Below, piece by piece: positions 13,601 through 22,452 of a stretch of DNA of 64,000 bases. Origin of the DNA: Amaurobius ferox (Eukaryota > Arthropoda > Arachnida > Araneae > Amaurobiidae); the NCBI GenBank assembly GCA_951213105.1, contig OX578137.1, positions 75,181,104 through 75,245,103 on the forward strand, written 5' to 3'. Position 1 is the first letter of the stretch, and each line of letters begins with the position of its first letter. The translations under genes and the position numbers were made by a program. The notes below the pieces were generated by a model. That model saw nothing but the letters and a program-made list of their open reading frames with translations. It was not told the origin of the DNA and searched no databases.

Positions 13601-16600
13601 CTACTGGTTCCTTTTCTTAGAGATCTTCATTTTTTTGGCGGGGTGAGGGGGGGGTGTAGTAAAATAGACCTCTGGTCGATGTCCTGGGCTCTCCTTGAGC
13701 CACCCGCCTTTATTTCATAGTCAACTCCTATATTGCAATATTTGGTATTTTGGAAGTGCCACATTCCGAAATGTTGGATTTGCCAAATAAACAAGAAATA
13801 CACTCTTTTAAGTTAAATTGAGATTTGGTACACTTGAGATTTGGTGAACACTTCGATAAAACCCAGTGGAAGAATTGAATTATTTAAATATTTATTCAGG
13901 GCTTGCTTAATGTAACACTTTCAACAAATAATTGGCCAGTAACATTTTAAAAACAAACAATTAAAAATGAAATTGAATGCGGAATTAATTATAAAATAAG
14001 TTTTTATAGAATTATAAACATAGTTTACCTGATAATTTCTTATTATTAGATCAGGGTTGAAATATAACTGAAATGGAGAGACAAGGTCCAATTGCTGTAA
14101 AAGAAAAAGAAAGGTTTGTAATTTATAACATCTAAGGTAATACCTAAAAATCTATTTATCAATGTTGGAAACTTAAGATTTTATCATATGTATACAATAT
14201 AAAACTTTTCCTATGAAAACTTTCACTTTTTTTTTAAATAATAAAAAATGTTTTAAATTTGATCTATAAAGGTAGCATTTGATCTATAAAGGTATGCCTG
14301 TAGCAAAAAAAAATCCAAGCATCGTATGGTCATGAAATTTGGTACACAGGTACAGGATCTGGGATGATGCGACTTAGCTAGATTTTTTTAAAATGTGAAT
14401 TAATTTTGTAGTTATTCTATATTTTAGCATGATTTTGAGTGATTTTCACACAAAGCAGTACCTTAGTGACCAAAAATATTATCACAGAGTTACCATCATA
14501 ACACTATTGGAATGGTTGAGTTGAGATCCAGACCGTCCGACCTACCAGAAAGATGTAAGGTAACTGTTTGGACGGCCGGGAAGAGTCACTCAATTTAGAC
14601 CGGAACCCAGTGGGGGAGGCATCCACAGGCACTGTACCCTCCTTCCCCTACCACCAACCTCTCGGAAGGACTTACGGACCCACATGTTTAACGTAATCGT
14701 ACTCCGCATGAACACGGCGGCAGTTGTGGCAGCGTGCAAATCCAGCGCGCAAACCACCGGGCTACCGCGCCCGAAATGTGCCAACAGCATGCGGTGTTCC
14801 CAGGTGGCCACCCACCCAAGTACTAACCGCACCCGATGCTGCCTGACTTTGGTGATCTAACGAGAACCGGTGTTTTTAGCACGGTACGGCCGTTGGCCTA
14901 TTGGAATGGTTGAAATTTAATTTTTTTTTTTCAAACAAACAAACTTTGAATGGAATTCATACTATTAATAGACAAATTTTCTTGAATTTAAAAATATATA
15001 TATACTTTTTGTGTATTGAAGATATAATCTATCATTCTTAATAATAAAGGAAGATATTGGTCTATTTTTGTCATCTGTAGTGAAAAATCTAAGTATTGTA
15101 CGGTCATGAAATTTAGTTACACGGGTACTATAGAACACAGAACAATGCGCTTCAGCAAGACTTGTTTAAAGTTCAAACTTGTTTTTCAGTTATTTTATGC
15201 TTTAGCATGATTTTGAGAGATTTTCACCTAAATCGCTTCCTTAACGAATAAACATATTCACAGTTTCCATCTTAATACCATTGGAAAGATAATATATTTT
15301 TTTAAACAAACTTTGAATGAAATCCATACTATTATTAGACTAGATAAATTTTCATGAATTTTTAAAATATATATACTTTTTATGTGTTGAAAACGTAATC
15401 TCCAGGGGAGACCGGTTACCCCAAAATTTTGGCAAATAAGAGAATGACAATATTAAATCATTCTGTTTCAAGCAGGTCTTAAGCATATTTCTTTTGTAAA
15501 GAAACTAGTTTTTGACAGAATTTGTGTTCCTAAGTAAGAATTCAAGTTGTAGATCATCAGTTACCACTTGCCAATTTAGCGAATAACTTATAAAAAATAG
15601 CCAATAAAAAAATGAAGATAGTATTTGACAAAACTGAAAAGTAAAATTTCTTTGTAGAATAAAATGTGACCATCTACTACTTTTCTTTTCATTTTATGCC
15701 TGCCAATTGTTGTATCACGTTAACTAGAACTGCTACAGATCAAATTTTAATTTGAAAATAGAGTAGGAGAGACCGGGGTACAGTGGATCAAGGGGCACAG
15801 TGGGGCAATAGATTTATTTACTAGGGTAAAAATGTTTAAGAAAGGGAAAAATATGATACATTATGCCAATTTGTGTGGCAACACTGTGCAAACAGATCAC
15901 AGTCGTCATTTGTTTTGGAGGGAGGTGATAGCCATTATTGTTCTCATTTGACTTGTTGGGAAATTAGGTAAGTGTTATTTTTTTGTATTTCTGCACTAAA
16001 TTGTCTTCCAATAATCAATATTGGAATATCCATATTGCATTAATCCATAGGTTAAATCTTTTTTATTGCATACTAGCCGCCTTCGGCGACCAGCCTGTTT
16101 GCTACCCTTGAAAATTCTGACCGTGTCAAACTCGCTGATGCCATAACCTTGTGGAGTTAACAAAGTTTGTTTTAGTTTAATGACGTTAAAACTAATAATG
16201 AAATTTTAAGATGAAAAATAATGTTCTGGGGGGGGGGGGGGGGGGGGGGGGGTTCTTGAAAATTGATTTGTAAAGTGAATTTATTCGAATGTTTGTGAAC
16301 TGTGAGATTCTGAGGATTTCTGTACCTGTATCCCTAGGAAAGAGATCCCTTTAATGTGTACTCACAGCTGGGATCAGCTGCTCCTACGTTTTTTATAAAG
16401 GTATGCTCCTCTATTTTTTGTTTTACATAAATGAAATTGTATCCATTTGTCTGCATTTTTAGTATTGCATCGCAAATGAGATGAAAGTATTTTTGAGACT
16501 GATGATGTTGAATGTGAATTTAGTATTTAAGAAATAATGATGCTGCTCAGTGAAAAAAAGTTTTTCTATTTTAAAAGATTGTCCCCACCACCACCCGATG

Positions 16601-19600
16601 CATAAATGTACCGCGACAATCTCCATAACTTTCTTTTTATTTATTTTTTTATTTCTTCATTGTTTTAAGTTTTCTCATTGTGGTCCCAACCACCACCCGA
16701 TGTAAACAATACATCGCCACAATTCAATCCAGCATAATTCAATCATTTAAATTTTATAATGACCATATGCTAAGATCTTAATTCCATCATTTAAAATATG
16801 ACGCTTATCATCATAAGTGGTTAATCCCATTATAAAAAGTAATTTATTTCGAAAATAATTTTTTATTCCAATAAAATGGATAAATAATTTATTCCAATAA
16901 AATGGATGGTTTGTTTTAGTTTAATGACGTTAACACTAAAAATTAAATTTTAAGATGAAAAATAATGTATTCCAAAAACAAAAACATTCATTATTTAAGT
17001 TTGTATATATTAAAAGCTTTTTTGTTTCTAATAAAAACACGAAACAAAATTATAAACACCCATAATACCAATAGTCCACTGTTAAAATAAACTCTAAACT
17101 GAATAGAATGTTTACAAATTAAACAAACATCTAAATACAATTCTAGAATAAAAGTCAAAAATAGCCAAGGTCCGTAGAATATCTTATATATAAGGTTGTT
17201 TTGTTCGGGGAAAAACTTGTCCCCGGAAGGAAAGACGAGTGATGTCACTGCTAGACCCGTTTTCTGACAGAGACGAGAAAAACTATTGAGAAACGTTGAT
17301 CGGAAACTATTTAAATATTTATCTAATAGTAACTGTGTGCAAGCAATATAGAATAAAATAAAACAGTATATGCATAGTAATGTGAAGTTTATGAAAATAA
17401 ATTCCGTACATATGAAAAGAAATAGCAAATTTTTGAGGAGAGGAGAAGCTATTAAAATTTTAACATAAGGGAAGTTTATACAAAGATTACTGAATGCTAT
17501 GTTGAAAAATAATTGAATGATCAAAGGTTAAGTATTAACCCCTTGCCTAACGCGGGCGTATATATACGCCTCGCTAAGTCGATGCGTTAACTGCCCTGGG
17601 CATATATATACGCCTTTCCGAAGTACAGTTCTTTGCAATGCACCGCTATCAGTAAAACTAGTACTCCCACGGCTTTTGGAATGCTATAGAATGACCTTGA
17701 CAGTGTTTGCAAAGGATTTACTTATTTTAGAGAAAGGGTGGGGGAATTGGAAAGGAGAATGTTTCTGGAACGGGGAAAGTCATTGCTGTGCAGTTATTGC
17801 TTGTGTTTCTTTTTTAGTAGTTCATGCTTTTTTATTCCTCTTTCGCTTCTATTTTTGTTACCGTGTGTAATAAAAGCTTTTTATTTTTTTGTACGAATAT
17901 GTCTGATAGTGATGACAGTGAGTTAGATGAGTATTTTCCTTCATCTTCAGGATAAGAAACGTCAGAATATGATATTACGTCAGATGAAGAAGATTCTGTT
18001 TGTGACTATTCTCTGCAAAATGCCTGACGTTGGACACGATTGGATATAAACAAATTACCTGTGCCGCCTCCACGCTTTCTCTTTTCGGGACAGCTAGGAA
18101 TACAGAAAAATATAACGGTTATTTCAAACCCACTTCTCTTTTTTGAATTATTTTTTGATGAGGAGCTGGTGCTCCATATTGTTACTGAAACTAACCGTTT
18201 TGCAGACCAGTATATCAAACAATATCCTGGAAAAGAGAAATCAAGACCAAAGTTGTGGCATCCAACCGATTCAGGGGAAATATATGTTTTTTTAGGTATA
18301 ATGATTTTACAAGGAATAACAGTAAAATCTAACATTACGCTTTACTGGTTTAAAAATAAACTGATCGAAACTCCAATTTTGGGGAAATTCATGAGTAGAA
18401 ATCGTTTCCAGCTTATCATGAAGTTTCTGCACTTTTCCGATAATGATACTTTTGATGACAATTCACATCCAAACCCAAAACTCAGAAAAATATGGCTAGT
18501 TTTTTCTGACTTGATGAAAACCGGTGGCACTGGTGATCGAATCTCGTAAGTTTTCATCGGCAGGTAAGGGGTTAACAAATAGTGAATGATCAGAGAAGAG
18601 CCAATAGTTGTTAGGTGCATTATGGGAATCGGTTTGAGAAGGATATAAATATATATTTTTAATCTAAATGGGGCAAATCAGTCATCATTTAAATATTGAC
18701 TGTATTCCGAGGTTTACAGACATGAATAACGCAATATAAATTATAATAAATATTATTTCTAGGCAATGCAATGCATACCTATTATCTAGTTCAAATATTT
18801 TACATGTTTTAGAAAAAATATATCGTCCAGATTTGAGAGAAAGTCAGGAAACTTTCAAAATCATCTGAAGAAAAAACAGTAATTGATTTAAATTTGAAAA
18901 CACATATTTTATCAAACCATTGCAATAATAATTATTAGTCACATCAAATGTAGTTTGTTAAGAATTTTTTTGTTAGTAAATTTGTTAATAAAGTTTCTGT
19001 TAAGGCAATTATATCAAATTGAAAGGCTTCATCATGAGAAAGACGTAGTAGTTTCGATTCAATAAAAATGGTTTTTGTTCAAGAAAGGGATATTCATAAA
19101 TTAAAAAAAACTAGTGTAATTTTATGGATAATTTTGTAAAAACAAAATAAATTTATAGTCGCATTAAAATAATACATTTACAGCTATTTATTTTAAAGCA
19201 AATGGTGAATGGAATCTTTTTAGTTTGAAGCTCCTTTCCCATAAATATTGGACAAATTTCGGAGAAAAAAAAAATTTGTCTTCGAATAAAATGATAAAAA
19301 AAGCCTTTGTTTCGTTTAACATAAAATTCCGGATGATACCCCCCCTTTTATTTTCCACGATTTTCTGTCGCATTTTAAAGTGCCAATTGATGGAATTCTA
19401 CGGTAATATCTGTACCATAAAACACACAAATACTTCAAATAAACAAAATTAAACAGCAGATGTATATCATTAAATATATAGAAACGGGTTTTTTTTAAGC
19501 ATATAAAATGAAAATATTAATTACATGCATTGAGCATACAATGATACAATCTAAATATTTTAAAATCAAATCGATGACCTTTTTCAGAAAATTATAAAGT

Positions 19601-22452
19601 TCAAATATTTTTTGTATAGGAACTATTAGGAACGGAATGGTACGTTTACTTTTACTCGACAGAATATGTACCATAGCTTTTATATGCAGGAAATTTTAAA
19701 TCATCAAATTTGTAAAGAAATATCAATGTAATTGCAAATTGATAAAGATAATATGGAGAGTTTTATAGAAATAAATCTTATTTAATTCTGTTTTAACATA
19801 TTTCTCATTAGTTATATCCTATTTCAAACTTTCAAACCTTTAATAGACAATACAGACAGTAAAGAGCACAATCTCTATTTAATGAATTTGAACGGGATAT
19901 TTCGTTTAAAATCTTTAATGTGTTGTAAAAGTAATTGTTAAAAAATACTATATTAAAATCCATATTTATGCAATATATTTGCGAGTAAAAATATTAATAA
20001 AGATTATCAGTTTACACATGAAATATGTAAATTTTATGTAAAAAAGAAGCTGAATGTATTTGTTTATCGAAATCATATCTTTGCTATAATTTGTCAAACA
20101 GCTGTTTTTTACTCCTTCATCCATTAATTACAGCAATTTAGTTCATTTTGAATTCAAATTTGAGTTCATTTGTGATATTTCAGAGTTAGCACATTATTTT
20201 AGGAAATATTTTATGTATCTCGCTGATGTTTAAAGCAAGGCATTTTTAAATAAAACTGTGCTGTTTTCCAACGTTTTTCTACGAAGCGCCGCTGGTCTAC
20301 AGATAGGAAGGTCTAGGCACTGACGTCACAGCTCGCCCAGAAGTGTTACGATGGGGAGAATAGCGCACGAGAAAACCTGTTAATATTCTATTAACCTTGG
20401 AAATTAGCCCCTGTTTAAATAAGAACAATACACTATAAACGTGTAAATACACTTAATACGTAATGTTATAAAAAGAGAAAGAGAAGTTTATGTTTTAAAA
20501 GAACAATAATAAAGTAAAATAAATTCTTATCTTGATATGGATAAATCGCTCCAAAGAAACTGCTAACACAACGAAGTGAAAGGTTTGGGTTGAGTTGTAA
20601 GAAAAAATGATGTTTTTAAAAAATTAATAAATGCACTTCAAACAAATTGAAATTTAAAATGAAAAGTAATTTATTTCAAAAATAATAATTTAATCCACTA
20701 AAATGGATGAATAATTTATTCAAATAAAATGGATGGTTTGCTTTAGTTTAATGACGTACATTCATTATTTAACAGGCACAAATATCGAATGTTCTATTCG
20801 ATTTCGCTATGCATATCTGACGAAGTCATAACCTCGCCCACCTCCCCTCCACCATAGAAACACCGTGCGTCTGTGTGCGCATGTGAGTAAAAAATCGATC
20901 ACTTCTTTTGAGAAATTGAAAATCATTACTTCCTTAAAATCCGGATCGTGCGGCTACTTTTTCTTATTTCTCGACCAGATTGAGCTTGTAAGAAAGCCTG
21001 ATCTTTGAGCTTTTTAAAAATGAAAATTATTATTCGAAATTGTTGGTACTTTTCCCGATGCGAGGATTTAAAAACGAAATTTCGTTTTTTTGAGTCAAAA
21101 GTGACTTTTATTTCAAAATCTTAAAAAATATTAGAATTTGTCCGAGATTTGAAATTGATATATTTTTACTCACAATTGTTTGCTTTTTCCGGTCGTGTGA
21201 TTTGTTTCTTTCTACAACATCTGGATGGTGGAGAAGAAAAGGAAAAAAACAGTCGAAATTGCATAAGACATTAAATAACAAAAAGATAATTAAAATTTTA
21301 AAAATCGGTTTTAACATGTCACTATAAAGACATTTGCATTATGGCCAGTAATGGAATATTTTGAAACAAGGGGAACTAATTGGTTATTAAATCCAAGGCA
21401 GTGATAGCTTTGTATGTAAAGAATTACACTATGACAGATATTAATCTCTCCAGAGTTTCTGAAATTCGCCTAAAAGTTGTTGGTTCCCAGGGACAATCAT
21501 CTTGAGAATGACTCACAAAATTTCCTCGGATACAAGAAATATCTCTTATAATTACATAATTACAGAAGAAATATGAAAAGACTTTTGTTCCTAGGGCATT
21601 TAAAGTTGCCCTTCTTTCGATTAGGAATGCTGAGAGTGAAATCAGCAGAATTTTCTGGCCATATGAGTGTTGCCATCCTCCATAACTAAGAATAATACTA
21701 ATAACTAGACTTTCTCTCCTGTTTCAGCCTATTTTGGTATCCCTTTGGCTAATACTTGATTGCTGTGTCTTTTTGCTCTCTTGATTGTTGTATAGTTTTG
21801 CTCTCCTCTTTTCATTGCCTTTGTCCTGCCCCCAGCTTGTGAGTGGCTCACTCTGCTCATTGCTCAAAGTCGTACTTACCAGAACACAATTACCCCCCCC
21901 CCCCCCCCCCCAAAAAAAAAAAAAAAAATTACACTTCTGCTGGAGAGTTATTCTCCACTTTTTTTAATTTTGTGATTCAGGGGAATTGTGTAGGGACTCT
22001 GTCCTAATTCTTTTCAGAGTTACTTCCACTGATATCTCTCTTTTCTTTTTATCCTGTGGGCAATTTTAGATAGGAAATCCTGTTGCTCTGGTAATTTATT
22101 TTGATACTATTTACTAACTACCTCGCTTTTCTGAAACCAATTTGGAAAATATTTTTTCAGTTGTTTTATAAAATTTTTCATTTAAATAAAGCTTTACATC
22201 TAAAATGAAAATAATCAAAATTCTTCAACAGAAAAAAAAATTTAAAATTTTTATTACAACTATAACTTTTTTACCAACTAAGGTACTTTTAATCAATGTA
22301 ATTGAATGACTAGTGACAATAAAAACATAAATCATAAAAGTCGGACATGAAAATAAGCTTACTACAGCTGTGGTCGTAAGGACACAGGCAGTGGCATATG
22401 CCTTTGTAATTATAGGCATTTCCATATATTCTTGCTGCAGCGAGTGAGCCAT
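3700..22452 (-). CDS. DERL2: Derlin, DERL2/DERL3 type (partial gene, four exons)
   Basis: Derlins are multi-spanning rhomboid-pseudoprotease membrane proteins of the endoplasmic reticulum. They take part in ER-associated degradation by moving misfolded proteins to the p97/VCP system. Exons on the minus strand are 22452-22363 (30 codons), 14094-14029 (22), 11549-11382 (56) and 3895-3700 (65 codons plus one base). All junctions have AG acceptors and GT donors, and the first three are phase 0. The joined frame gives 173 residues that align without gaps to the animal Derlin-2 N-terminal part, including [36 protein letters not shown] and [21 protein letters not shown]. The start ATG at 22452 sits in AGGATGG. 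Animal Derlin-2 is about 240 residues, so roughly 60 C-terminal residues are missing, presumably left of the window. Introns 1-3 are 8.3, 2.5 and 7.5 kb and full of transposons. The DERL2/3 assignment over DERL1 rests on the near-identity of the last exon. Confidence 0.95.
4270..4520 (+). repeat. Dispersed repeat family R1, copy 1
   Basis: It begins AATAAAGGAAGATGTCTGTC, then has TAGTGGAAAATCTA, ACGGTTATGAAG and CCTTAGCGACTGAAAAA. The same order of motifs recurs at 14308-15030 and 15040-15395. The CTAGT just upstream could be the terminus of a neighbouring element. No coding capacity. The class of element is unknown. Confidence 0.5.
4570..4602. repeat. (AT)n microsatellite
   Basis: Alternating AT run followed by a T run. 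Confidence 0.8.
5138..5148 (-). promoter_or_regulatory. SINE Pol III B box
   Basis: GGTTCGATTCC matches the tRNA B-box consensus GGTTCGANNCC. It is about 33 bases after the A box, normal tRNA spacing. Confidence 0.8.
5181..5193 (-). promoter_or_regulatory. SINE Pol III A box
   Basis: GGTAGCTCACTGG matches the tRNA A-box consensus TRGYNNANNNGG. It lies about 7 bases from the SINE 5' end. Confidence 0.7.
6590..7170 (+). repeat. ~62-bp minisatellite, about nine degenerate copies
   Basis: A unit of 59-63 bp repeats with the order CGCATGTAGCTGAGGTG, TGCGATCGACAGCTACTT, ATGAACTGCACCGTTAGCC, ATGACTTG. Copies have diverged by many substitutions and one is shortened. Related half-units occur just upstream (6425-6590). 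The array is markedly richer in GC than its surroundings. It ends about 35 bp before a Helitron-like terminus near 7204-7222, so it may be internal to a non-autonomous element. Confidence 0.85.
7204..7222 (+). mobile_element. Helitron-like 3' terminus, degenerate
   Basis: The 17-mer GGCTGGTCGCCGAAGGC is identical to the reverse complement of 16079-16095. There it forms a CGCC-GAA-GGCG hairpin next to CTAG. Here the CTAG is decayed (AGT only). It marks the right end of the element carrying the minisatellite, by inference. Confidence 0.45.
11382..11549 (-). CDS. DERL2: Derlin exon 3
   Basis: Fifty-six codons run from [12 protein letters not shown] through [19 protein letters not shown] to GGTLMI. 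The acceptor is ATTTCAG and the donor GTATCC. It encodes the second membrane segment, the conserved cytosolic loop and the start of the third hydrophobic segment. Confidence 0.95.
12130..13160 (+). mobile_element. Non-autonomous Helitron-like element with ~148-bp internal repeats
   Basis: Successive units of about 148 bp share GGGGTGCTCCACACCAAAAC, GATAGAGACTTCAAATTTGG, TGTATGGGTA and GAAAGAAGTGTGCAATTTC-like motifs. Alternating units form a ~296-bp pair. The right end has a 13132-13148 hairpin (CCATTGA / TCAACGG around a TTT loop), then TATTCGG, then CTAG at 13157-13160 followed by T. That is the 3' architecture known for Helitrons (hairpin, CTRR, insertion before T). The same family lies inverted at 45583-48824. 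The left boundary is uncertain. ORFs inside (12397-12942, both strands) are repeat artefacts. Confidence 0.6.
13213..13725 (+). pseudogene. LINE 3' fragment (I/Jockey-like, RNase H C-terminal part)
   Basis: The frame 13213-13536 encodes a segment ([17 protein letters not shown] ... [20 protein letters not shown]) that aligns with the C-terminal end of the LINE at 32854-33525. It includes the Cys-rich CRxCNYSEE-AxHILCECE tail. The catalytic RNase H and reverse transcriptase parts are missing. The downstream sequence, GACCTCTGGTCGATG and GAGCCACCCGCC near 13668-13710, is the element's 3' UTR, which recurs inverted at 32695-32850 and 59216-59270. It interrupts ~148-bp repeat sequence, so it inserted later. 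Confidence 0.85.
14029..14094 (-). CDS. DERL2: Derlin exon 2
   Basis: Twenty-two codons encode [20 protein letters not shown] followed by YQ. The acceptor is TTTTACAG and the donor GTAAAC. It is phase 0 on both sides. It is too short to appear as an ORF and was found from the expected derlin sequence between exons 1 and 3. Confidence 0.95.
14308..15030 (+). repeat. Dispersed repeat family R1, copy 2, split by a SINE
   Basis: It shares ATCGTATGGTCATGAAATTT, TTTAGCATGATTTTGAG and AAACAAACTTTGAATG with copy 3 at 15040-15395, in the same order. It is interrupted at 14520-14897 by a SINE. The target duplication CTATTGGAATGGTTGA lies on both sides, so the pre-insertion site can be read directly. 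Confidence 0.65.
14520..14897 (-). mobile_element. Chimeric 5S rRNA/tRNA-headed SINE
   Basis: Read on the minus strand, 14897-14780 (118 nt) is a near-complete 5S rRNA relative. It starts GCCAACGGCCGTACC, then has GGTTCTCGTTAGATCACC, GGGTGCGGTTAGTACTTGG and GGGAACACCGC, and ends TGTTGGC. It is followed by a tRNA-like unit with an A box GGTAGCCCGGTGG (14766-14754) but no good B box. Then comes the body shared with the SINE at 5000-5199 and a tail with GTCTGGATCTCAAC. The 16-bp duplication CTATTGGAATGGTTGA flanks the copy (14504-14519 and 14898-14913). The 5' end coincides with 5S position +1, as expected for a Pol III transcript. Confidence 0.88.
15040..15395 (+). repeat. Dispersed repeat family R1, copy 3
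   Basis: It starts with AATAATAAAGGAAGATATTGG, close to the start of copy 1, and continues with ATTGTACGGTCATGAAATTT, TTTAGCATGATTTTGAG and ACAAACTTTGAATG. It is the most complete copy, about 355 bp, immediately following copy 2 in the same orientation. Confidence 0.6.
16073..16260 (-). mobile_element. Helitron-like 3' end with adjacent poly-G
   Basis: On the minus strand the end reads GCTGGTCGCCGAAGGCGG then CTAG (16076-16073), with T next. CGCC-GAA-GGCG forms a short hairpin. The element body should extend to the right; its 5' end was not found. A run of about 22 G lies at 16230-16252. Confidence 0.5.
16839..16930 (+). repeat. 92-bp direct repeat, copy 1
   Basis: GTAATTTATTT through TTTAGTTTAATGACGT recurs at 20666-20757 with about 90 percent identity by eye. 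The last part (GTTTGTTTTAGTTTAATGACGTTA onward, split here as two motifs) also recurs at 16165-16226. The repeats bracket a 3.7-kb block containing the hydrophobic ORF and the piggyBac. Confidence 0.65.
16991..17524 (-). pseudogene. Hydrophobic open frame, unassigned
   Basis: A 177-codon open frame without any internal ATG; the nominal first codon is TTG, preceded by an in-frame TAA. It has four or five long hydrophobic stretches rich in Phe, Leu and Ile, separated by a polar loop near residues 85-110 ([20 protein letters not shown]). A possible acceptor (AACATAG) lies within its first ten codons, so it could be a terminal exon of a multi-spanning membrane protein. It lacks any chemoreceptor C-terminal signature I know. 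It ends 10 bp from the piggyBac insertion site. In AT-rich DNA such a frame could arise by chance. Confidence 0.25.
17539..18571 (+). mobile_element. piggyBac-type element, internally deleted, TTAA-flanked
   Basis: The element starts CCCCTTGCCTAACGC and ends GGTAAGGGG, with TTAA on each side at 17535-17538 and 18572-18575. This is the target duplication diagnostic of piggyBac. A perfect 16-bp palindrome GGCGTATATATACGCC lies at 17555-17570 and a near copy follows about 35 bp later. Only the N-terminal part of the transposase remains, joined directly to the right terminus. The element is therefore non-autonomous. Confidence 0.9.
17899..18549 (+). pseudogene. piggyBac transposase, N-terminal fragment
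   Basis: The frame starts at ATG 17899 ([18 protein letters not shown], the acidic leader common in these transposases). It is broken by TAA at 17953 and TGA at about 18025, then stays open to 18549. The later part has the DDE_Tnp_1_7 N-terminal features: [20 protein letters not shown], then [15 protein letters not shown], then [20 protein letters not shown] and [15 protein letters not shown]. The catalytic Asp region is missing entirely. This is a dead gene. Confidence 0.9.
20273..20360. other. Locally GC-richer segment with TGACGTCA palindrome
   Basis: ACGAAGCGCCGCTGGTCTAC, then CACTGACGTCACAGCTCGCC. TGACGTCA is the ATF/CREB consensus. Being in a large intron it could equally be part of a transposon. 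No function is claimed. Confidence 0.25.
20666..20757 (+). repeat. 92-bp direct repeat, copy 2
   Basis: Direct counterpart of 16839-16930, sharing AATTTATTC, AAATAAAATGGATGGTTTG and TTTAGTTTAATGACGT. Confidence 0.65.
22363..22452 (-). CDS. DERL2: Derlin exon 1
   Basis: Thirty codons from ATG, beginning [13 protein letters not shown] and ending ACVLTTTAV. The donor is GTAAGC. The family hallmark [13 protein letters not shown] is clear. The exon ends in phase 0. Confidence 0.95.

Larger units (their letters stand above)
11550..14028. other. Derlin intron 2
   Basis: A 2.5-kb intron. It is largely a ~148-bp repeat array with a Helitron-like end (about 12130-13160) and a LINE 3' fragment (13213-13725). 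Further diverged array sequence follows to about 13900. No host exon is seen. Confidence 0.6.
14095..22362. other. Derlin intron 1
   Basis: An 8.3-kb intron holding two R1 repeats, a 5S-headed SINE, a Helitron-like end with poly-G, a 92-bp repeat pair, an unassigned hydrophobic ORF and an internally deleted piggyBac. The stretch 18580-20270 is AT-rich with nothing recognisable. 20270-20360 is locally richer in GC and carries a TGACGTCA palindrome. 21890-21925 is a long C run followed by an A run. Confidence 0.6.

Noticed and set aside
14780..14897. A functional 5S rRNA gene
   Set aside because: It is fused to a tRNA-like unit and SINE body, bounded by a target duplication, and repeated in a second SINE at 56323-56440.
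21890..21925. Poly-C/poly-A block as a functional signal
   Set aside because: Homopolymer runs of this kind are prone to sequencing error and slippage. There is no supporting context.
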